A stretch of 12,853 nucleotides of DNA from Deltaproteobacteria bacterium (GCA_003694325.1 RFKJ01000358.1:1-12853); one strand, 5' to 3'. Positions 1-7,967 are shown, counted from the stretch's first letter. Numbers and translations are program-made. Notes: generated by a model from the sequence alone, not told the origin.

Positions 1-2585
1 CCGGTGACCTGCTGGTCGACCGGTACCTGCTCGGCACCTGCATCGGGAAGGGGGGCTTCGGGCGGGTCTACGAGGCTCAGGACCGGCTGGCCGGGGACCG
101 GGTGGCCGTCAAGCTCCTGCGCATCGACGGCGACCCGGCCACGGGTCCCCACTGGGCACGGTGTCGCTCCGAGCTGAATGCCCTGCGCCGGCTCCGCCTG
201 CCGGGAGTGGTCCGGCTGCGCGACGATGGTGAGCTGCGGGGGACCGACGTCAACTACTTCGTCGTGATGGACCTCGTCGAGGGGGCCTACCTGTTCGGGC
301 CGCGGCGGGTGTACCGGTGGGAGGAGATCGAGGACCGGGTGCGCGACCTGCTGGAGATCCTCGCCCGGGTCCACCTCGCCGGCGTGGTCCACCGGGACCT
401 GAAGCCGGCGAACGTGCTCCTCACCGAGCGCGGCCTCCCGGTCCTCATCGACTTCGGGCTGGCCGGCGGCCGCCCCCTGTCGGACGATGAGGTGTCGGGA
501 GTTGCCGGGACCGTCCGCTACGTCGCCCCGGAGCAGGCGGCGGGCCTCGCCGTCGATGGGCAGGCCGACCTCTACAGCCTTGGCGTGATGCTGTTCGAGG
601 CGCTGACCGGCGACCAGCCGCATGGCCCCCTGGCGCCGCCGGAGCTGCTGCGCGCCCGTCGCACCGTCCCCGCGCGCCCGGTCGCCACCGTGCGCCCCGA
701 CGTGCCGCCTCGGGTCGCCGCCGTCATCGACGCCCTGTTGTCGCGGGATCCGGACGAGCGACCGGGTTCGGCCCTCGACGTGCTCTCGATGCTCGGTCGC
801 CACCGGCGCGGCCTGGTGCCGAACGCTGTTCGGGAGCGCCTGCCGGTGGGGCGGGCCGCGACGGCCGCCAATCTCCACGGCATCTTCGCCGGCCCCGACC
901 ACTTCTTCCACCTCGCGGAAGATGGCGCCGCCGTGCTCGTGGAGCGGACCGGCGGCTGGCCGGACCTGGTGGAGCGGGAGCTGGAGGCCTGGACCCGCGC
1001 CGGGCTGGCCTGGTGGCGGGATGATCGGCTGGTCATCGATGGCCCCGCGATCCGTCGGCTCCAGCAGGACCTGCGGCTGGACATCGGCGAGGAGGTCCCG
1101 AGCCTGTCGGACGATGGCCGGACCCTGCTGCAGTGGGCCCGCCGGGCGTGGCCCGATGCGCGGCTCGACCTGATCCGGTCGGTCACCGGGTGGTCGGTCG
1201 AGCGGCTTCACCGGGCTCGCCGCGAGCTGGAGACCGCCCGGTTGGCGTGGCCGCTGCCTGGTGACCGCCTGGGTGTGCGGCCGGTGCAGCTCGTCGCCCG
1301 GAGTCCCCACGAGGCCGCCTGCCACATGCTCCTCACCACCACGCGGCCGCTGGGATCGCCGCTTCGGCTGCACCACCTGCAGGCGGCCGGCGCCGACGAC
1401 AGCGTCGTCCTGCAAGAAGCCGCCGCGGTCGTCCTCCACCTGCGGGTGCAGGGCCGGGTGAGCGATGCCCTGGCGGTGCTCGAACCGGCGCTGGCCCTGG
1501 CGCGCGCCCGGCATGACGACGCCCGTGAGCGGGAGCTGCTCGTCCAGCTCGTCAAGGTCTGCCTGGGCCGAGAGAGCCGCCAGGCCATGGACCTGGCGCT
1601 GTACGCCCTGGACCGGGCGCGCATCCGCGGTGGCGACCTCGACGCGGTCAAGAAGCTGGTGCGGACCTGGCGGGCGGTGCTCGACGCCGACCCCGATCGC
1701 GCCGCGGCCGAGCTTGCCGACGTGCCCTCGCTGCACAAGGACGAGGAACTGGAAGTCTGGCGGGCAGCGGCCGAACAGGCCATCGCAAAGGCCCGCAGCC
1801 GGGACGCCTGGGCTGCGGCCATCGACGATCTGCAGTCCTGGGCCGACGCCGGCGGGGCAGAACGGCGGGCCAAGCACCTCGGCTGGAAGGGCAACCTGGC
1901 CTATGCCCGAAGCCGCTTCGCGGAAGCGGCGGACATGCACCGCCAGGCCGCGCAGCAGAAGCGCTGCCTGGACGCGCGGCTGGCGTCGCTGCTGGATGCG
2001 GCCTGGGATCTGCTCGACGGTGGCGACCACGCGCAGGCCGTGTCGGTGGCCGACGACGCCCGGGCGCTGGCCCGCCGGCTGGGGCTGCCGGTCTACGAAG
2101 CGCAGGCCATCACCATCCTGCGGGCCGCGGCATACCGGCGCGGGGATCCGCTCGAGCCGGACCCGACCCTGGTGGAAGCGGCGACGCTGATCGGCACCTG
2201 GAATCGAGCGGTGCTCCTGCAGACCGAGGCCGCGATTGCCTGGCGGCTCGGTGAGGCGCGCGTTGCAGCTTCCCTGGCGACCCGGGCGGCCGAAGACTTC
2301 GAGCGCGCCGGCCTGGCGGCCGGGGCCCGGCTGGGCCGGGCGTTGGCCTTCCGCCTGGGGGTGGGCGGCGTGGCCGAAGGGGTTTCCCTCGTCCAGCTCG
2401 CCCTGCCCGGCGCGGTCCCCGGCGTCGACCTGCAGGTGCTCGCCCTCGTCGGCCGGCGCCAGCCCGACCTCATCGCCCCCCACCTCGTCCGCATGCGGGC
2501 CCTGGCCCGCTTCCGCCCGTGCGCAGAGTGGTCACTTCGTCGCGAGATCCTCAGCATCCGCGAGTGCCTCGAACCGTCTCGATGA
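1..2585 (+). CDS. Ser/Thr protein kinase with C-terminal TPR-like region (5' partial)
   Basis: Cytoplasmic Hanks-type Ser/Thr kinase that phosphorylates proteins using ATP. The frame is open from base 3 and begins inside the domain, so the true start lies left of the window; the GTG at 102 falls after the glycine-rich loop and cannot be the start. Counting from base 3, I see the loop IGKGGFGRV (14-22), the ATP-binding Lys in VAVK (K37), HRDLKPAN (H130, D132), DFG (D150) and APEQ (175-178), so the kinase looks catalytically complete. It ends near residue 270. Next comes a segment (about 290-350) that looks like a small winged-helix-type domain, then alpha-helical, Ala/Leu/Arg-rich repeats from about 460 to the end that read as a TPR-like solenoid. 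No Walker A motif is visible, so this is not a kinase-AAA (PknK-type) fusion. No transmembrane segment is seen. It heads a probable three-gene operon. Its substrate is unknown; the two downstream products are candidates by inference. Confidence 0.93.
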   Translation, partial: GDLLVDRYLLGTCIGKGGFGRVYEAQDRLAGDRVAVKLLRIDGDPATGPHWARCRSELNALRRLRLPGVVRLRDDGELRGTDVNYFVVMDLVEGAYLFGPRRVYRWEEIEDRVRDLLEILARVHLAGVVHRDLKPANVLLTERGLPVLIDFGLAGGRPLSDDEVSGVAGTVRYVAPEQAAGLAVDGQADLYSLGVMLFEALTGDQPHGPLAPPELLRARRTVPARPVATVRPDVPPRVAAVIDALLSRDPDERPGSALDVLSMLGRHRRGLVPNAVRERLPVGRAATAANLHGIFAGPDHFFHLAEDGAAVLVERTGGWPDLVERELEAWTRAGLAWWRDDRLVIDGPAIRRLQQDLRLDIGEEVPSLSDDGRTLLQWARRAWPDARLDLIRSVTGWSVERLHRARRELETARLAWPLPGDRLGVRPVQLVARSPHEAACHMLLTTTRPLGSPLRLHHLQAAGADDSVVLQEAAAVVLHLRVQGRVSDALAVLEPALALARARHDDARERELLVQLVKVCLGRESRQAMDLALYALDRARIRGGDLDAVKKLVRTWRAVLDADPDRAAAELADVPSLHKDEELEVWRAAAEQAIAKARSRDAWAAAIDDLQSWADAGGAERRAKHLGWKGNLAYARSRFAEAADMHRQAAQQKRCLDARLASLLDAAWDLLDGGDHAQAVSVADDARALARRLGLPVYEAQAITILRAAAYRRGDPLEPDPTLVEAATLIGTWNRAVLLQTEAAIAWRLGEARVAASLATRAAEDFERAGLAAGARLGRALAFRLGVGGVAEGVSLVQLALPGAVPGVDLQVLALVGRRQPDLIAPHLVRMRALARFRPCAEWSLRREILSIRECLEPSR

Positions 2586-2601
2586 CACCTGCTCGAACCC
2601 T

Positions 2602-2605
2602 GGAG
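2602..2605 (+). promoter_or_regulatory. Ribosome binding site GGAG for the 2612 start
   Basis: GGAG sits six bases before ATG 2612. It favours this start over the in-frame ATG at 2582, which overlaps the kinase stop codon (ATGA) but has no comparable purine-rich site. Confidence 0.65.
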
Positions 2606-2611
2606 CCGTCC

Positions 2612-3283
2612 ATGCCCGTGAACCCGCCGCGCGTCGCCGTCCTCGCGACCCCCTGGTCCCGTCCCTACGGGGGCCCCATCGCCTTGCCGGGGACGCTCAG
2701 CCAGAAGGAGGTCAAGAGCGGCAACAACAACATCTGGGTGACCATCGGCGGCCAGCGGTTGGGCTGGGTGCACACCTACGGGCCGCAGACGACCTACAAC
2801 ACCACCGACGACTGGATCGAGTACTGGGTCCTCAAGGACATGGCGGCGTTCGTCCAGAACATCGACCAGCACAGCGCCGACTACTACATCGAGTGGGCGG
2901 GCGGCGGGCTGACCTCCTGGCTGGTCCAGAGGCAGGCACACCGGAACGCGATGCCGGTCGGTGAGCAGTGGCAGTTCTTCAAGGTCACCTACCAGTACCA
3001 GTCGGTCAGCAGCTTCAACGGTGGAGGCAGCACCGGGCCGAGCTTCAAGATCTTCGACGCCGGGGTGGAGGTCGGCCGCATGGGCCACCGGCTCGTGAAC
3101 GGAAACCGGGTCGAACACTGGGTGCTGCGCCCCGACTACGACATCCTCCAGACCGGAGATCCGATCAACCTCGTGTCGGTGACCGGGGCGGTCGGCGCCT
3201 TCGACCTGAACTGGGTCAAGGCCGGCGCTCCTTCCAACTCCGACTACGTGACCGTCACCTGGTCGGCCATCCAGAACATCTGA
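2612..3283 (+). CDS. Unrecognised 223-aa beta-rich protein with internally duplicated halves
   Basis: I do not recognise the family. The start at 2612 is chosen for its GGAG site; an ATG at 2582 would add ten residues and overlap the kinase stop. No signal peptide or membrane segment is seen, so the product is probably cytoplasmic unless exported by another route. Its composition is unlike its neighbours: rich in Asn, Gln, Tyr, Trp and Val, with alternating polar/hydrophobic stretches typical of beta strands. Two halves of about 95 residues seem related: WIEYWVLK (68-75) matches RVEHWVLR (166-173), and KVTYQYQSV (124-132) resembles YVTVTWSAI (212-220) near the end of each half. The only cysteine-free, strand-rich design suggests a beta-sandwich, lectin-like or pore-former-like fold, but this is speculation. 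It lies 26 bases after the kinase gene and 17 bases before the subtilase start, so it probably works with one of them, for example as binding partner, substrate or effector. Confidence 0.85.
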   Translation: MPVNPPRVAVLATPWSRPYGGPIALPGTLSQKEVKSGNNNIWVTIGGQRLGWVHTYGPQTTYNTTDDWIEYWVLKDMAAFVQNIDQHSADYYIEWAGGGLTSWLVQRQAHRNAMPVGEQWQFFKVTYQYQSVSSFNGGGSTGPSFKIFDAGVEVGRMGHRLVNGNRVEHWVLRPDYDILQTGDPINLVSVTGAVGAFDLNWVKAGAPSNSDYVTVTWSAIQNI

Positions 3284-3291
3284 TCATGCCG

Positions 3292-3295
3292 GGAG
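3292..3295 (+). promoter_or_regulatory. Ribosome binding site GGAG for the 3301 start
   Basis: GGAG lies five bases before ATG 3301. It selects this ATG over the one at 3286 and over any earlier in-frame codon, which would run through the preceding gene. Confidence 0.65.
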
Positions 3296-3300
3296 TACCC

Positions 3301-5367
3301 ATGTCCGTCTTCTCCTACGATGCGCTGTTTTCGGAACCGATCGGCCTTGGCAGCGCCACCCCGTGGACGCGAAAGGTCGATCCCCGCCTGCTGATGCTGC
3401 ACGACCTCGGTGCCGGCGGGGTCGCCAGGCTCGTCGACACGGTGTCCGCCACGGCCGAACCCCGTGGCGCCATGGCCCGCCGCCTGGGCATGCCGATGGC
3501 CGGGCTGGCGGACAGCGCGCTGGCCACCGCCGGACCCATCGATCCCCTTGCTGCCGGGGTGCGGCTGGCGGGCGAGCGGGTGCTGCTGCGGACCTTCGTT
3601 CGCTGGGCCGAGTCGGGCGGGCGCCACCCGGAGCTGCCGGAGGGCTTCGGCTACCGCGAGAGCGTCAACTTGCCGGGCACCTCCCTGGTCGAGGTGGACC
3701 TGGCTTCCCTGCCGGTCCTTGCCGGGATGCCGGAGGTGGCGGCGCTGGAACTGGCGCGGCCCGCCGCGATCACGGCCGAACCCTGTACGAACGGAGCGAA
3801 GCCCGGCCCCTCGTCCCAACAGTCCGACGGCCCGGACCTCTCGACCCGCCAGGTCGTCATGGGCGTCGTCGACATGCGCTTCGATCTGCTGCACCCCGAT
3901 CTGGCCTGGTCGGTGCGCTGGTCGCCGGAGCACTGGCCACAGTACGCGGCGGGACCGGGCGGCGACGTCAGCAAGGTGCGGGCGCTGTTCGACCTGTCGG
4001 CCGGCGCGGTGGTCGCACGCAAGGACATCGAAGCCGAGTTGGCCGCCTGGACGGCCCAGGCGGCCCAGCTCGATTCCAGGTTCCAGGGCTTCCAGCAACT
4101 CGAGCACCTCCCTTACGCCGACGACGACATCCTCGACCACCACGGCCTGATGTGCGCGACAGTGGCGGCGGGGACCGGCCAGTCGCCGGAGCAGGGCATC
4201 GTCGGCCCGGCCCGGGACTCCGACCTGCTCCTGGCGGCCCTGGACGGTGCCGGCCAGGGGATGCCCTCGACCGCAGACCTGGTGGAAGCGCTGGCCTGGA
4301 TGTCATCACAGCCTCGAGAGGGTGAACGCCTCGTCGTCAACGTCAGCATGGGGACGGCGTTTGGCCCCCACGATGGCACCAGCCTGGACGTCGCCTGCAT
4401 CGACGAGCTGTCGAAGCGGACCGGGATGGTGGTGGTCGTCGCTGCGGGCAACGAAAACCAGCTCGGGCGGCACGTGCGGACCGAGGGCCGCGGGGAAGCG
4501 GTCACGACGCTGACCTGGACGGTGCAGGCGCACGATCCGGTGAACGGGTATGCACGGGTGGCTCCGACGAGCCCCGACGGCGTGCAGGTCTGGGGCAGCC
4601 ACGGGGTGCCGCTCAAGGCCTTCCTGCGGCCGCCGGGGATGGACCCCGGCGATCCTCCCCTGACCCTTGCCATCGATCACCGTGGTCAGGTCGACATCGT
4701 GCACCAGCACCGGGTCATCGGCACCCTGTACTGGGACAACCGCAGCAGGTGGGCCCCCACCGGTGACGCCCGCATCGAGATCTGGTGGGTGCCGCGCCCG
4801 GGCTTCGAGCTGCCGCTCGGCGACTGGACGCTGGCGGTGGTGCCGCTGGCTGACCGCGAGCAGGTCGTCAACATCGACGCCTGGCTCGGGGTCAACGACG
4901 CGGCCAACATCACCTGGACGAATCCTTCGCCCCTGGTCGACGAAGCCACGCTCAGCGACCTCGCCACCGGATTCCTGCCGGTCGTGGTCGGCAACGCCCA
5001 CACCTGGCGGCTCGGTGACGACGATCCACAGTCTCCCCATGACCGAGGTGATGGCCTGCACCTGAACACCACCAGCGGCTGTGGCCCGACGCGGGACGGG
5101 CGGAATGGCGTCGACTTCTCGGCGCGGGGCACGGCGGTCCGCCTGCCGGCGGCCCGTCATCGCAAGGGGGGAGACCAGCCCCCGGTGGAGCTGTACCGCT
5201 ACGGCACCGGTACCAGCGTGTCGGCACCCCGCGTGGCGGGTGTGGTCGCCCAGCTCCTCGCGGCGGACGACAGCATCGCCCCGGGGGACGTGGCCCATCG
5301 CCTCGCCGAAGTCCGGGGACTCAACCACGCCACCGACACCGGCTTCGGCCGCGGGTTCATCGAGTAG
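3301..5367 (+). CDS. Subtilisin-like serine peptidase (S8 family) with two large insertions
   Basis: Serine endopeptidase of the subtilase fold, 688 residues. The full catalytic set is visible: Asp191 in GVVDMRFDLLHPD, His281 in DHHGLMCATVAAG, the oxyanion Asn384 in VVAAGNEN, and Ser639 in GTGTSVSAPRVAG; the core strand motif SGCGPTRDG is also present before the serine. Residues about 85-155 resemble an I9-type propeptide (ending LVEVDLASLPVLAGMPEVAALEL). The Asp-His distance is 90 residues and Asn-Ser is 255, against about 32 and 66 in subtilisin. The first insertion is partly helical (about 199-279); the second (about 395-590) looks like a beta-sandwich with several Trp residues, a position where Clostridium Csp proteases carry a jelly-roll. 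No signal peptide or hydrophobic helix is seen at the N-terminus, so it may act inside the cell, unusual for a subtilase. It follows the duplicated beta protein by 17 bases and converges on the M1 peptidase gene. Confidence 0.95.
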   Translation: MSVFSYDALFSEPIGLGSATPWTRKVDPRLLMLHDLGAGGVARLVDTVSATAEPRGAMARRLGMPMAGLADSALATAGPIDPLAAGVRLAGERVLLRTFVRWAESGGRHPELPEGFGYRESVNLPGTSLVEVDLASLPVLAGMPEVAALELARPAAITAEPCTNGAKPGPSSQQSDGPDLSTRQVVMGVVDMRFDLLHPDLAWSVRWSPEHWPQYAAGPGGDVSKVRALFDLSAGAVVARKDIEAELAAWTAQAAQLDSRFQGFQQLEHLPYADDDILDHHGLMCATVAAGTGQSPEQGIVGPARDSDLLLAALDGAGQGMPSTADLVEALAWMSSQPREGERLVVNVSMGTAFGPHDGTSLDVACIDELSKRTGMVVVVAAGNENQLGRHVRTEGRGEAVTTLTWTVQAHDPVNGYARVAPTSPDGVQVWGSHGVPLKAFLRPPGMDPGDPPLTLAIDHRGQVDIVHQHRVIGTLYWDNRSRWAPTGDARIEIWWVPRPGFELPLGDWTLAVVPLADREQVVNIDAWLGVNDAANITWTNPSPLVDEATLSDLATGFLPVVVGNAHTWRLGDDDPQSPHDRGDGLHLNTTSGCGPTRDGRNGVDFSARGTAVRLPAARHRKGGDQPPVELYRYGTGTSVSAPRVAGVVAQLLAADDSIAPGDVAHRLAEVRGLNHATDTGFGRGFIE

Positions 5368-5383
5368 GCCGCGCCGCCGCGGT
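5368..5383. terminator. Small GC hairpin between convergent genes
   Basis: The 18-base gap between the convergent stop codons contains CCGCG (5369-5373), a CCGC loop and CGCGG (5378-5382), plus an outer G-T pair. It could help end transcripts from both sides, but neither side has a T-run and such stems are frequent in GC-rich DNA. Confidence 0.25.
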
Positions 5384-5385
5384 GT

Positions 5386-7923
5386 TCAGCGGGCCTTGGC
5401 CTTGCGGCTGCTGGCCAGGACCCGGCCGTCGGGGTCCAGCTCGACCTCGACCGACCCCTTGCCGCCGGGCAGCGGTTCGGTGGTGAAGTCCCCGTGGCCG
5501 TCGACCAGGGTGACCCAGGTCTCGACCTTCTTCGTCCCGACGCGGACCACGACGGGGACGTCGATGGTGCCCAGGGGCACGTCGCTGTGGACGGTGCCCT
5601 CCACCCGGCGGTTCCTGCCGGACCCGGTGACGGCGTAGTCCATGGACAGTGCCGGCACGTAGCCGCCCTCGACCCAGTAGTCGAAGAAGTCCGACAGGTC
5701 CTGGTCGCTGGCCGCCTCGAAGACGAGCTGGATCTCCTCGGTGGCCACCGGCTGTTCGGGCTTGGCGGCGAGCAGGGTGTAGAGACCCTTGAAGAAGGCC
5801 TCGTCGCCGATGCGGGGGCGCAGCATCTCCAGCATGACGTAGGGACCGTAGTTGTAGACGATGGTGGGCTGCCAGCCGGATTCGTAGGCGGCGGTGAGCG
5901 ATGCCCGCCAGGCGTCGGCCTCCTGTTCCCAGGTCTTCTTGTACTCGTCCATGCGGGACCGGTAGGCGTCTTCGCCGTACGTCGCGCCGACGTACAGGCA
6001 GGAGAAGGTCTCGGCGAAGGTCTCGGCGATCCAGAAATCCTTTATCGACGCCGGCCGGGCGACGTGCCCCCAGTACTGGTGGGCGATCTCGTGGGCCAGC
6101 ACGCCCTCGGACAGGTGGGGGGCGTCCTCGGTGAAGTACTTGCCCATGCCGGTGATGACCTTGGCCTGGGTCGAAGCGACCATGGCGTGGGGAGCGATCC
6201 ACACGAACCCGAACCACATGTCCGGCGACTGGAAGATCTCCAGCTCCTTCCACGGGAAGGGAGGGAGGATCCGCTGGTAGTAGTCGATGACCTTGTAGGC
6301 TTCGTTGGCGACGCCGGGCAGGGCCTGGGCCTCGTCGCGAAACAGGTGGACCCGAAGGGCTGGCAGGTCATCCCGGGGAGCCGGCGCCTCCAGGGAGATC
6401 CAGTCGCCGAGGGCCACATCGGCCCACATCGCCGGTGTCGCCGAGCTGGCCTCGGTCCACCTGCGGCCGTCCTCGGTCCAGGTGCGGGTGGTCAGCCCGG
6501 AGATGGCGACATCGATGTGGTCGTCGTCGGCCGGGAGCCCGACCCGGGTGGTGAACGGCCAGGGGTTGCCCACCAGCCCAGGCGAGATCGCCGGGATCAC
6601 CGACTGCAGGCCGGTGCCGTGACCCAGCGACCGGGCCCCGGTGCCCGATGGGTCGGTGCTGAGGTTGGCCCAGGGAAGGGTGTCCTTCCACTGCACGGTC
6701 AAGGTGAGCGCCTCGCCCTCGTCCAGGGGTCGGCCGAGCACGACGAGGTTGCTGCTTCCCGCGTACCGCTTGTCCCACCGGTCGGTCGGTTCGGCGGGGA
6801 GGTCGAGAACCGGCAGCTCGGTGCCGTCGGCGAGGGTCGCGGTGATCCCCTGCAGCTCCCAGCTCTCCTTGCGTTCCTCGTGGAACGGTACCTCGACCAC
6901 CAGCCAGGAACCCGGTCCTCCCCGGGGGGCGAGCACCATCTGGCTGGTCGCCTCGATCTCGAGCACGTTGCGGCCCTTGGCCACGTCGGCCTGGACGGTG
7001 TTGTCGGCATGGATCGGCTCCCAGTGCATCGGCGGCATGGGCGGGGATGTGTGGTCGTCGGGCCCCCCGGCCCGGGGGAAGGCCTGCGATGCCACGGTGC
7101 GCCAGGAGGTGCCGCCCGCCTCGAACTCGCCGAGGTTGCCCAGCTCGCTGACGTTGCGGGTGGACCACAGCCCGCTCTCGTCGTAGACCTGGGTGAGCCA
7201 GGAGTCGCGGGTCAGGCGGTTGCCGCCGTGCTTTGCCCGTGGCTCCAGCTCCAGGGCACGGTCGGTGTCGACGTCGACGAGGACCCGGGCATGGCTGGCG
7301 TCGCCGCCCCGCTGTGCGGCGAGCATGGCGTCCAGGCGGACCATCCGGATCGGATCCTGCCCCCCCCTGAGCAGGTCGAGCCGCTTGTCCACGATGCGCT
7401 GGGCCTGCCCTGTGGCCTTGTCGTCGGTCGCCAGTTCTGCCTGGGTGCGGGCGGCGTTGAGCACGTCGGGGCGAGCGGTGAGCACGAAGCCCACCGACAC
7501 CGGCGACGTCCACTGCATGCCGTCGCGGACGGCCTTGGCGTCGGCGACGGGCACGTCGAGCTTCGTGGCGAGGTGGTTGGCGAAAGCCAGTGCTTCGCCG
7601 CGGTCGTCGAAGCCGGTGGTGATGCTGCCCTCGCCCTGGATGACGAATCCCAGGGCGTCGTCCCAGGGATCGTCCGAGCCGGCGGGCGCGATGGGCAGCA
7701 CCGATCCCGACTTCCAGGCGTAGGTGCTGGGGCCGACCGTGAACTGGAGCCCGGCCGCGTCCCGGGCCAACGCCGACGCTGCCACCACCGGGTCGGCGGT
7801 CGCGTCCCAGGCCGCCTGCAGCGCGTCTTCGGACAAGGGGTCGTCGGCGATGGCCGTCGTCGGGGCCAGCAGGCTCGCAGCGAGCAGGGCGGTGGTGAGC
7901 AGCAGGGGTGCGCTTCGCGACAT
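5386..7923 (-). CDS. Secreted M1-like zinc metallopeptidase with N-terminal extension
   Basis: Exported gluzincin peptidase, 845 residues. The start ATG (7923) follows a GAGG site by six bases and gives a clear Sec signal peptide (MSRSAPLLL... with a hydrophobic core, cleavage near TAIA-DD, about residue 27); the frame stays open 131 codons upstream but that part is Arg/Pro-rich shadow translation. The zinc site HEIAH (H611, E612, H615) is followed by E634 with the exact 18-residue spacing of M1 enzymes, and Y690 in VYNYGPYVMLEML fits the conserved M1 tyrosine. The usual GxMEN aminopeptidase motif is missing: the matching place reads PHAMVAS (M581). An M1-type N-terminal beta domain probably covers about 300-450, preceded by some 270 residues of unknown function; the last 90 residues look like a beta-sandwich. 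It would act in the periplasm or outside, as an aminopeptidase or, given the altered motif, an endopeptidase. The secreted protein gene upstream on the same strand may be co-expressed. Confidence 0.93.
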   Translation of the reverse strand: MSRSAPLLLTTALLAASLLAPTTAIADDPLSEDALQAAWDATADPVVAASALARDAAGLQFTVGPSTYAWKSGSVLPIAPAGSDDPWDDALGFVIQGEGSITTGFDDRGEALAFANHLATKLDVPVADAKAVRDGMQWTSPVSVGFVLTARPDVLNAARTQAELATDDKATGQAQRIVDKRLDLLRGGQDPIRMVRLDAMLAAQRGGDASHARVLVDVDTDRALELEPRAKHGGNRLTRDSWLTQVYDESGLWSTRNVSELGNLGEFEAGGTSWRTVASQAFPRAGGPDDHTSPPMPPMHWEPIHADNTVQADVAKGRNVLEIEATSQMVLAPRGGPGSWLVVEVPFHEERKESWELQGITATLADGTELPVLDLPAEPTDRWDKRYAGSSNLVVLGRPLDEGEALTLTVQWKDTLPWANLSTDPSGTGARSLGHGTGLQSVIPAISPGLVGNPWPFTTRVGLPADDDHIDVAISGLTTRTWTEDGRRWTEASSATPAMWADVALGDWISLEAPAPRDDLPALRVHLFRDEAQALPGVANEAYKVIDYYQRILPPFPWKELEIFQSPDMWFGFVWIAPHAMVASTQAKVITGMGKYFTEDAPHLSEGVLAHEIAHQYWGHVARPASIKDFWIAETFAETFSCLYVGATYGEDAYRSRMDEYKKTWEQEADAWRASLTAAYESGWQPTIVYNYGPYVMLEMLRPRIGDEAFFKGLYTLLAAKPEQPVATEEIQLVFEAASDQDLSDFFDYWVEGGYVPALSMDYAVTGSGRNRRVEGTVHSDVPLGTIDVPVVVRVGTKKVETWVTLVDGHGDFTTEPLPGGKGSVEVELDPDGRVLASSRKAKAR

Positions 7924-7929
7924 GGTGAA

Positions 7930-7933
7930 CCTC
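7930..7933 (-). promoter_or_regulatory. Ribosome binding site GAGG of the M1 peptidase gene
   Basis: On the minus strand GAGG lies six bases before ATG 7923. It agrees with the signal peptide and fixes the start well inside the longer open frame. Confidence 0.65.
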
Positions 7934-7938
7934 GCAGA

Positions 7939-7967
7939 CCCGAACCCTCTATGGGCAGAGGGTCGGG
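7939..7967 (-). promoter_or_regulatory. Hairpin in the leader of the M1 peptidase gene
   Basis: Arms 7939-7950 and 7957-7967 form eleven base pairs (CCCG and ACCCTCT against AGAGGGT and CGGG) with one unpaired A and a six-base loop. It ends five bases before the GAGG site, so it lies in the mRNA leader or spans the promoter. A smaller perfect stem, GGCGA/TCGCC (7970-7982), sits next to it. A role in translation control, mRNA stability or repressor binding is possible; none is demonstrated by sequence alone. Confidence 0.45.

Noticed and set aside
2519..2611. Earlier starts (2519 or 2582) for the 223-aa protein
   Set aside because: The 2519 start would overlap the kinase gene by 67 bases, and neither has a site as good as GGAG before 2612. 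ATG 2582 with its ATGA overlap remains a weak alternative.
2093..3118. 341-codon minus-strand frame opposite the kinase end and the 223-aa gene
   Set aside because: It spans two real genes on the other strand and its C-terminal half is an Arg/Ser/Thr-rich shadow.
2968..3300. Upstream extension of the subtilase frame
   Set aside because: It overlaps the 223-aa gene in another frame and translates to Arg/Gly/Gln-rich shadow sequence; GGAG before ATG 3301 decides the start.
6043..6045. A rare ATA isoleucine codon within the M1 zinc-site region
   Set aside because: A single rare codon in an otherwise typical GC-rich gene is not evidence of transfer or regulation.
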